This document shows, in pieces, positions 56,401-64,000 of a stretch of DNA of 64,000 nucleotides; positions within the stretch are counted from its first letter, which is position 1; each line of letters opens with the position of its first letter. The notes under the pieces are model-generated. The model was not told the origin of the DNA. It ran no database searches and saw only the letters and a program-made list of their open reading frames with translations. The stretch is taken from NCBI GenBank assembly GCA_026874595.1, contig CM049317.1:71385618-71449617 (forward strand), in the 5' to 3' direction. Origin of the DNA: Sipunculus nudus (Eukaryota; Annelida; Sipuncula; Golfingiida; Sipunculidae). Made by a program: the position numbers and the translations under genes.

Positions 56401-59400
56401 CTAGAATGTAGGTGGCGCCAACTGTCATAAAATCAAGAAAGCTATCCAGGATGTATAAACCTGCAAAATTTTAGGCAGATATGTCAAACCACTACAGAGA
56501 AATGAGTGATTTTAGGCCACGGCAGACAAACAGACAGACTCTGTGCAAAATGTGCAAAAATGGTTGCAGGAGGCCCCTCCAGTTTTGTGTATGATAAAGA
56601 CCTATGTGAGATCTATACACATGCAAAATTTTGGCCCAATCGTTCAAACGGTTCCCGAGATATGAGCTTTGATGTCTGCAGCATAAACTAGAATAAAGGT
56701 GGCGCCACCTGTCATAAAATCAAGAAAGCTATCCAGGATGTATAAAACTGCAAAATTTTAGGCAGATATGTCAAACCACTGCCAAGATGTGAGTGACATT
56801 ATCGCAGGGCAGACAAACAGACAGACGCTGTGCAAAAATGGTTGCAGGTGGCGCCACCAGTTTAGCGTATGATAAAGAGCTATGTTAGATCTATACACAT
56901 GCAAAATTTTGGCCCGATCGGTCAAACGGTTCCCGAAATATGAGCTTGGATGTCATCAGCGTGAATGAGAATGTAGGTGGCGCCACCTGTCATAAAATAA
57001 AGAAAGCTATCCAGGATGTATATGCATGCCGAATTTCAGGTGAATTAGTCAATTCACTGCAGAGATATGAGTGATTTTAACCAAAGGCAGATGAACAGAT
57101 GGACACTGTGCAAACATGGTTACAGGTGGCGCCACCATTTTTTGTGTATGTTATAGAGTTATCCAAGGGCTACATTAGTATAAATTTTATTTCCTGATCA
57201 GTCAAACGGTTCCCGAGATATGAGCTTGGAAAGCTCATAAAATCAAGTCCCAGAGGAGCTCTCTGGGAACGAACGCCGCCACGGCGGAGGAACCCGGTCA
57301 AAAACATAGTATCCACAAAACTTCGTTTTGGCGGGTACAAAAATACAGGTGGCTCCACCAGTCTGCAGAAAATAATAAAAACACTTACAAACATCAATAT
57401 CCATGCAAAGAATCATGGTGATCTCCCCATTAGTTGTTCAGATACTTCAGCTTTTGTATCAAATTGTCCATTATTCTGAGGGATACTTCGGAGTCCTATA
57501 GCTTGAAGGATATGGGTAACAGAGACCTAATTTTAAGTTTCCACAGGCACTTTTCATGGGCCTCCTTGCATGACAAGAATGAAGATTCTAGGTCCAGTTG
57601 TTGCGATTTGTACCCTGTTGACAGATAACCACATCTTTAAAGGTATCAAAAAAAGAGAAAAAAAAATCTTAAAAATTTGAAAAAAATACAGGTGGCGCAC
57701 CCAATCTGCAGAAACTGATGGAACAGGTCATGATCAATATGTATGCTGAAAATCATGACCATCAGTGTTGTAGTTATTGAGATACTGCAGTTTTTGTATC
57801 AAATTTTCCATTATTTTGGGGGGTAATTTTGAGCCATACAGCTTAAAGAATATGGGTAACAGAGACCTTATTTCAGGTTTCAATGGAGACTTTTCATGGG
57901 TCTCCCTGTGTGTCAAGAATGAAGATTCTAGGTCCAGTTTTAATGATTTGTGCCCTGTTAACAGATGTTCATAACTTTAAAGGTCTCAAAAATAGAGAAA
58001 AAATTCGTAAAAAAAACCGAACAAATACAGGTGGTGCCACCAGTCTGCAGAAACTGATGAAACACTCCATGATCAATATCCATGAAAACAATTATGGTGA
58101 TCTCTGCATTAGTTGTTCAGATACTTCAGCTTTTGTATAAAATTTTCCATTATTCTGAGCTGTACTTTGGAGTGCCATAGCTCAAAGGATATGGGTAACA
58201 GAGACCTAATTTCAGGTGTCCATGGAGACTTATCATGGGTCTCCCTGTGTGTCAACAATGAAGATTCTAGGTCCAGTCCTTACGATTTGTACCCTGTTGA
58301 CAGATAACTACATCCTGAAAGGTCTCAAAAATAAAGAAAAAAAAATTGTGAAAATTTGAAAAAATACAGGTGGTACCACCAGTCTGCAGGTACTGATGAA
58401 ACACCTCTTGATCAATATGTATGCCAAAAATCATGACCATCGGTGTTGTAGTTATTGAGATGTTGCAGTTTGTTTTTATCAAATTTTCCATTATTCTGGG
58501 GGGTTATTGGGAGCCCCCCATAGCTCAAAGGATATGGGTAACAGAGACCTTATTTCAGGTTTCCATGAAGACTTTTTATGGACCTCTCAGTGTGTCAAGA
58601 ATGAAGATTCTAGGTCCAGTCTTTATGATTTGTGCCCTGTTAACAGCTGTTCACATTTTTAAATTCGTAAAAAATCGAAAAATTTATGGTTTCCATGGAG
58701 ACTTTTAATAGGTTTCTCAGTGTGTCGAGAATGAAGATTCTAGGTCCAGCGGTTACGATTTGTGCCACGTTAACAGATGACAGCATCTTTAAACGTCTCA
58801 AAAATAGAGGAAAAAATTGTAAAAAAATCGAAAATACAGGTGGCGCCACCAGTCTGCAGGAACTTATGGAACATCTCATGATCAATATGTATGCCATAAA
58901 TCATGACCATCAGTGTTGTAGTTATTGAGATATTGAAGTTACTGTATGAAATTTTTTACTATTCTGGGGGGTACTTTTGGGCCCCATAGCTCAAAGGATA
59001 TGGGTAACAGAGACCTAATTTCTGGTTTCCAAGGAGATTTTTCATGGACCTCTCAGTGTATCAAGAATTAAGATTCTAGGTCTAGGCTTTACGATTTGTG
59101 CCTTGTTAACAGATGTTCACATTTTTAAAGGTCTCAAAAATAGAGAAAAAAATTTGTAAAAAATCGAAAAATACAGGTGGCGCCACCAGTCTGCAGGAAG
59201 TGATGGAACATCTCATGATCAATATGTATGCCAAAAATCATGACCATCAGTCAAATAGTTAATGAGATATTGAAGTTTTTGTATGAAATTTTTTACTATT
59301 CTGGGGGGTACTTTGGGGCTCCATAGCTCAAAGGATATGGGTAACAGAGACCTAATTTCTGGTTTCCAAGGAGATTTTTCATGGACCTCTCAGTGTATCA

Positions 59401-62400
59401 AGAATTAAGATTCTAGGTCTAGGCTTTACGATTTGTGCCTTGTTAACAGATGTTCACATTTTTAAAGGTCTCAAAAATAGAGAAAAAAATTTGTAAAAAA
59501 TCGAAAAATACAGGTGGCGCCACCAGTCTGCAGGAAGTGATGGAACATCTCATGATCAATATGTATGCCAAAAATCATGACCATCAGTCAAATAGTTAAT
59601 GAGATATTGAAGTTTTTGTATGAAATTTTTTACTATTCTGGGGGGTACTTTGGGGCTCCATAGCTCAAAGGATATGGGTAACAGAGACCTAATTTCTGGT
59701 TTCCAAGGAGATTTTTCATGGACCTCTCAGTGTATCAAGAATTAAGATTCTAGGTCTAGGCTTTACGATTTGTGCCTTGTTAACAGATGTTCACATTTTT
59801 AAAGGTCTCAAAAATAGAGAAAAAAATTTGTAAAAAATCGAAAACTGGCGCCACCAGTCTGCAGGAAGTGATGGAACATCTCATGATCAATATGTATGCC
59901 AAAAATCATGACCATCAGTCAAGTAGTTAATGAGATATTGAAGTTTTTGTATGAAATTTTTTACTTTTCTGGGGGGTACTTTGGGGCCCCATAGCTCAAA
60001 GGATATGGGTGACAGAGACCTAATTTCTGTTTTCCATGGAGATTTTTCATGGACCTCTCAGAATCCCAAGTAACAAGGTTCTAGGTTCAGCGGTTACTAT
60101 TTGTGCCTGGTTAACGGACGGACAGACGGACAGACGGACAGACGGACAAAGAGTGATCGCTATAGCTCAGATGACTTTCAGTCAGCTGAGTAGGGTTGGG
60201 ACGGTTACCGGTATACGGTATTATCACGATATCTGACAGCTACGGTTATCATACCTTTAACTTTCCTATTATCGCGATACCACGATATCAATTTTTGTTC
60301 ACGATTTTGGTTCACAAGCAAGCCCTTGAAGTACAAAATAAATTTATTTCAAAGAATCACATTTATTTTTATAAACCACATATATTTGAATACACGCGTG
60401 TGGGTTGAACCGTGTGCTTACAGACTTCGGGATTAGTCGGAAATGTCCGGAAGTAGCAGGATAAATCGGAGAGGACAAAAGCTTGAGAATTCCAGGAGAA
60501 AACAACATTATAATGAAAGAGCAATAAATACACATATTTATGCTTTTGTTGCATGGAACGAAAATGTCAACATAAAAGTGTCACCACTGAATCGAATATT
60601 CCATACGGGTTGCATATTTTGCCATATAAATTGAGATGGTTTATTTAGCCATGATTGGAATGACACGCTCTCCGAAAATTCGCCGGGATTCTTCGGCTTT
60701 TATGTAGCTATAGGAAACTGATGGAAAATTGTGACAAGGGTGATTCGACGATGGGGGCATCGCTTCTCGCGCCTCAAGGTTGCACACCTGCAGGACCTTC
60801 AAGCAAATTACATCCCTTAATGAGTCATTCTGTGGTACTGGCACAATTGGTATAAATGACATTAATACTTAACTCCTTGTATAAAGTCAAGACTTTAAAG
60901 GTGGTTGTTATAAATACCATTATTGATGGGTTATTAATGCCATTATATATAATTAAAAATATCGCGGTATCACGGTATATCGCGATAAAATTTGAATAAT
61001 TATCATGATATCAAAAACCCATATTGTCCCAACACTACAGCTGAGCTTATAACCACGCAATCATGAACATAATCTCATGAAATTTTCAGGGCAATCAGGA
61101 ATGGGCAAAGGGAGAAATGATTAGATTTTGGTGTTGATCCAGCATCTTATTAGGATCTTGGAGAATCATAAAGGAATATTCATAAATGCACAGTCACTTA
61201 TGCACAAATGAACCTTGGAATATGGCCAATAAAATAAGTGAATGCACAGAAGGTCTATAGCCTTTTGAGCCATATATTTCATAATCCATAGCCTTCTGCT
61301 GACATGAATGAACAAATGACTTATTGTTGGCACTAGTGGTATACCAATAATTTTGACATGCGACCTGTGACATCTGAGTTTTAGTGTGTACACAAAATGG
61401 CAGCTCCCATATTCCAGTATATGTGTGGTGTAGAGAAAGTGAGAGAAATAAACCTGTCAGGTTTAGATAAGGACACAAGGATGCAAAATGAATTAAAGCA
61501 CTCTGAGGACCGCGTCCAGTTGAGAATCTATTTGCACCAAAGCTTGGTGGCAAGGGAACACCTATCAGCAAAGTTTACAGCAGAATAACGCTCTAAAAAT
61601 ATTGTTTTGAGAATTGTGATTATACTTATCTAGAGCAGGGGTCCTGCTTTACTCAATTGTTTCTGGAAGACTGGAGAGGTTTTCCCCAAATAAAGGACTT
61701 CTAAACATTTGTGTACATATTTGTTTATGATAATCTGTAAGAAAACACAACTACTGGAAAAATCTGTGAAATTCGTAAAAAAAAAAATTAAATTTGTGTC
61801 TATTTCAGCATTTTTAAAATTATGGTCTTCACGAGTTAAGATGCCTCGTCGCTGTGGGCGATAATAGGAGCCTCAAGTATTCACTCGATGATTTTGCATT
61901 CATCCGTGTGAACCATGAAGTTTCATGAATTAAAACATTATTTTCTATACTTGTGTTGTTTATTTTATATTAAAATCAGTTTTGAAAAGGAATTTGAAAA
62001 GTATATCTGAAGGATTTAATCCTGTCATGAAGCTCGCTGAAACAAAAATCTAAGTTTTCAGTCAAATTACATTCTATATGATGTAGATATAATTCATATT
62101 AATTATCAATAGCATGGCATTCACATCGATAGGACCAGTAGGCTTGTCAAAACCAGATAACAGGGTGAGGTTACGTCAGTGTAACATTCATGGCAGTCCT
62201 GCTAATGTCAAATATGGCGTAACAGACCATCGGCAGATCAAAATTTAACATGTCGTTTTAATAATTATGGTTACTGAAGAAAGACTGTGTACGAAATTCA
62301 TCGAGGTACAAAATTATAAAAAGATTTTACGGTTCTATAAATTGCTAATCACCAAACAGGTGAAAGTACTGAAAAGCACAACAATTACCTGGTCAGTGAT

Positions 62401-62475
62401 CCTGTCGTCTTTGGCAACCTGGTACATTCGATCTGCAGGTGTGGCCAGATCTAACTCGTTCAAACCATTTTCCAG
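47491..62475 (-). CDS. PROM1-like: Prominin-like pentaspan membrane protein, C-terminal nine exons (partial)
   Basis: Exons on the minus strand: 62475-62389, 55729-55646, 54937-54884, 54305-54225, 53810-53742, 50337-50248, 49306-49221, 48530-48441 and 48022-47491. All have GT-AG borders and are in phase, about 390 residues. The first five are helical, extracellular-loop-like exons (for example LDNILTRASSIQTALRD). The sixth has VGQCQPL and DVLCDYFAG, the paired-Cys segment before the last helix of prominins. The seventh is one transmembrane helix (SGIIALSLLVLLIFSLCITK) followed by KYYRR, as at the start of the prominin tail. The tail is about 205 residues, acidic and Ser/Thr/Asn-rich, much longer than in vertebrates. 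Prominins bind cholesterol in plasma-membrane protrusions and shape photoreceptor membranes. The N-terminal exons lie beyond the right edge. The sixth donor could also be three bases earlier. Confidence 0.8.
47497..47537 (-). repeat. 24-bp in-frame tandem duplication at the prominin-like C-terminus
   Basis: TTCATTGCATATTCTTT occurs at 47497-47513 and 47521-47537. In the protein this repeats RICNE as RICNEKKKRICNEY just before the stop. The frame is kept. Confidence 0.8.
48693..48712 (+). repeat. 20-base G homopolymer
   Basis: The longest of about a dozen G or C runs of 10 or more in the window. It sits between prominin-like exons 7 and 8 and is a likely assembly and polymerase trouble spot. 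Confidence 0.9.
50384..50550. mobile_element. 167-bp pogo/mariner-like MITE
   Basis: Termini CAGTGAAACCTGTGTTGTAA and (reverse) CAGTGGAACCTGTCTGAAAG, flanked by TA. It has the AAGACCACC..GGTGGTCTTA interior usual for this group. It lies just upstream of prominin-like exon 6 in transcription sense, in the intron. Confidence 0.82.
50987..52576 (+). mobile_element. Helitron-like element H4 with about eight 146-bp core units
   Basis: The left end starts ACTAGATGTGG. Core units begin GAGCCCTTATATGTACC at about 51380, 51528, 51671, 51818, 51961, 52109, 52253 and 52399. Then come a GGAC/GACAGA-rich tract (52489-52535), TGTGATCATTATA and a hairpin GGGCaCCGCTT-GTC-AAGCGGgGCCC (52552-52576). GGCCCCGC of the hairpin recurs, inverted, at 51018-51025 near the left end. 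Long frames through the array are artefacts of the unit. Confidence 0.75.
52640..52800 (-). mobile_element. tRNA-derived SINE fragment
   Basis: The minus strand has GGTTCGATTTCC (B-box-like, about 52761-52750) followed by TTTTCTCCGGGTCCTTCGG and a TCCTCCAACATTC block, the layout of SINEs common in marine invertebrates. It separates H4 from H2. Confidence 0.55.
52921..53708 (+). mobile_element. Helitron-like HINE/pearl-type element H2
   Basis: Same left flank as H1 (ACTAGAATA..., GAGTGGGACAGG, GAGGCATGGATTGAGTGG), fewer core half-units, and a 30-nt terminal hairpin at 53679-53708 (GTGTCTGC...GCAGATAC). Relative to H1 the stem has changed on both sides and still pairs, one pair as G-T. It lies in the prominin-like intron between 50337 and 53742, ending 34 bases from the exon. 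Confidence 0.7.
55995..57338 (+). mobile_element. Helitron-like HINE/pearl-type element H3, nested
   Basis: The left flank starts ACTAGAATACGGGTAGCCGA, as in H1 and H2. The core has GGTGGCGCCACC exact or near-exact at about 56411, 56696, 56848, 56977 and 57125. The terminal hairpin GTATCCAC...GCGGGTAC is at 57309-57338. It was inserted into the first core unit of the surrounding array element. Confidence 0.75.
57345..60100 (+). repeat. Array of about eight units of 337-344 bp
   Basis: Units begin CAGGTGGCGCCACCAGTCTG (or variants) at about 57345, 57689, 58029, 58368, 58837, 59174, 59511 and 59842. The units at 59174 and 59511 are virtually identical, while the left ones have diverged, so the right side expanded most recently. 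A partial extra unit lies near 58690-58836. Confidence 0.88.
60191..61037. mobile_element. 847-bp non-autonomous hAT-type element
   Basis: Terminal inverted repeats TAGGGTTGGGAC and (reverse) TAGTGTTGGGAC, with a perfect 8-bp target duplication CAGCTGAG (60183-60190 and 61038-61045). Subterminal regions are rich in CGATA/TATCG and CGGTAT motifs at both ends. No transposase frame. It interrupts the terminal hairpin of the surrounding array element. Confidence 0.88.
61048..62388. other. Prominin-like intron, no repeat delimited
   Basis: AT-rich intron sequence. The short frames near 61166-61588 show no family features. Confidence 0.45.
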
Positions 62476-63471
62476 CTGAAAGAAACAAGAAAATATATTA
62501 TATGGGTCAAATGTCATGACAGGGTCAAAGGTCATTATATGTTAGTGAATCAAATACAGAGCAGGATATCTAAAGATAATTGCTTTCAGTCAATTTGAAA
62601 AACCAAATCTATATGCCAGTTAAGTTGTAAGGGATTTATTCTCTCTCGACTGAATCAATCATTCAATGAATATGTTACTGGAGCTCTTGATAAACATCCA
62701 TCTTGTCTGCAAAATTTTTGGATATTTTTTATCACCATGCAGAATCTGATAATTATTAGTGGATATTGTAGTAGTAGTGTAGGTAGTCAGTGCTATTCAT
62801 AAAGCAGTATTTGATCATTATTGCATGGACTTAACCTTATATGTTTTAAACACAGAAGATTAAAAAATTATAGAAAAATGAAGTAAAGACATGGAATGTG
62901 ACTAATGAAACTGTGTTTGATGCATTCAAAGACATAAGCAAAATAACCATATCAGAAAAATTAAGAATATATTAGTTCAAATTGTTGCATAGATGTATTG
63001 CATAAAATTGGTATACAAAATACTAGTCTCTGCTGTCTCTGCAAAACGTAGGAGATGTTGAATTTCTTTCATTACTGTAGGGAAACCCAGGAAATAATAT
63101 CAAAATGTAAAAGTTGGCTGTTACGTTAAAATTTTATGGTACATGATGCTTCCCTTACAAAGATTGTGTGTAATTTTCAATGAAACAAATAGTTTAGCAC
63201 ATATAAATATAAAAACATCTTGCCATGCTTCACCATTTTCAAATATATATCAAGCAACTTTATTATATTGAAAAATAGCCTATAGGCCTAATGTGAACCT
63301 GTGCGATTGGATATACACCAGGTATATAATGCTTCAACGCTGAAAATTTCTTTTCAAGTACATGTGAAACATGTATATGAACAATGCAAGTACTAAACAT
63401 TTTGAACTAGAACCAATTACACATACATCACTGCTGAAGTTCTGGCATGTATGCACACAACACTAAAATGA
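62476..63471. other. Prominin-like intron towards the window edge
   Basis: No further exon recognised. The next upstream exon of the gene presumably lies beyond 64000. Confidence 0.45.
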
Positions 63472-63610
63472 TTGTAGGTGGCGCTGCCAATCTTGCATAT
63501 GACAAAGCTATCCGATATATATAAATTTGCTCAATTTCAGGCGGATATATCATATTCTCAAGAGAAATAAGCAGGCAAATACACTGTGCGCAAGTCATTG
63601 TAGGTCAAAG
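63472..63610 (+). mobile_element. Fragment of the H1-H3 repeat core
   Basis: GTAGGTGGCGCTGCCAATCT, then AAAGCTATCC and TTTCAGGCGGATATATCA, match one core half-unit. Flanks are missing. Confidence 0.6.
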
Positions 63611-63734
63611 AGGCACAGACAGGTCAAAATATCAGGCCAATACATCAAACTTCTCTTGAGTTTGTTGCACTAGGCTGACAAGGCTTGGGTAAGAAAAGCA
63701 ATTGCCCCGAGTGAACTGTGACAAATTACTGGCT

Positions 63735-64000
63735 CAAGCTACTGCACTGGGTGAACTCTTGACCTGCACCTGGCTGCACTGAGAGAACTTTTGACCTGTA
63801 CCTGGCTGCAGTGAGTGAACTCTGGACCTGTTGCACAATCCGACACAGTTGGCAGTTTGCAAAAGCTATAAATAAATCCAGACTGACATTTGGCACCAAA
63901 TCTGATGCAGTGGGCAGTCTGCCAAAGCTATAAATAGATCCAGGCTGACCTTTGGCCTGTTGCCAAATCTAAATTAGTTGGCAGTCTACCAAGCTTTTTA
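63735..64000 (+). repeat. Two short tandem repeats at the right edge
   Basis: A 32-bp unit (GTGAACTCTTGACCTG, CCTGGCTGCA) repeats three times at about 63751, 63783 and 63815. A 62-67-bp unit (TTGGCAGTCTGCCAAAGCTA, TAAATAGATCCAG) then repeats at about 63849, 63911 and 63978 and continues beyond the window. Confidence 0.8.

Larger units (their letters stand above)
55815..61047 (+). mobile_element. Large Helitron-like tandem-array element, split by two later insertions
   Basis: The left end has GCTCAGCTGACTG (55844-55856), matched inverted by the 3' hairpin arm CAGTCAGCTGAG (60179-60190) plus the C at 61046. The first core unit is interrupted at about 55994 by H3 and resumes at about 57340 (AAAAATAGAGAAAAAAT... 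then ...AAATACAGGTGG). The core runs to about 60100, then (GACGGACA)n at about 60112-60150, AGTGATCGCTATAG and the hairpin at 60166-60190. An hAT element (60191-61037) lies inside the end. All this is in the intron between prominin-like exons 62389 and 55729. Confidence 0.7.

Noticed and set aside
57345-60100. CRISPR-like array because of regular repeats
   Set aside because: Units are about 337 bp, contiguous, without unique spacers, in eukaryotic intron DNA.
60443-60862. Frames inside the hAT element as a transposase
   Set aside because: Only 63-73 codons each, on opposite strands, with no zinc-finger or dimerisation motif of hAT transposases.

Overview
The window is animal nuclear DNA: intron-rich genes with GT-AG junctions, AT-rich intergenic sequence and many transposon remnants. 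No bacterial or organellar genes are seen. A mollusc, perhaps a bivalve, is the best guess. The reasons are the abundant tandem-repeat-bearing Helitron-like elements with GACGGACA-type microsatellites and terminal hairpins, the many G/C homopolymers, the tRNA-headed short repeats, and a cytochrome P450 family 4 cluster. The assignment to mollusc is inference; the species cannot be named.

Layout. (1) 588-4637, minus: a broken CYP4 copy. It keeps a good first exon and the last two exons, but has a frameshift with an in-frame stop, a lost splice donor, and no recognisable middle exons. (2) 8155-23652, minus: a complete CYP4 gene that I could assemble by hand into 12 exons. Every junction is in phase and the product is 514 residues. 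Its introns hold a 701-bp TA-flanked MITE, a possible miniature LTR element (TRIM) with a tRNA-like Pol III promoter, two hAT-type elements with perfect 8-bp target duplications, a LINE remnant and microsatellites. A 48-bp-period minisatellite sits directly upstream. (3) 24-33 kb: mostly non-coding DNA with repeats. (4) 33126-34304, plus: a small secreted C-type lectin in four exons, lying between two direct copies of a roughly 860-bp segment. (5) 35002-37738, plus: a 5'-truncated, mutated LINE with a perfect 13-bp target duplication. (6) 39-42 kb: the second 701-bp MITE, a LINE endonuclease remnant and a degenerate array of about 430-bp units ending in a hairpin. (7) 47491-62475, minus: the 3' half of a prominin-like gene (nine exons, continuing beyond the right edge). 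Its introns and 3' flank are crowded with Helitron-like (HINE/pearl-type) elements.

The most notable pattern is the mobile-element archaeology. At least four tandem-array elements share one architecture: a conserved left flank, a tandem core and a 3'-terminal hairpin whose arm is echoed near the left end. One of them (about 55.8-61.05 kb) was later split by a second such element and then by an 847-bp hAT element that landed in its terminal hairpin. The three functional-looking genes (P450, lectin, prominin) are not obviously related in pathway.
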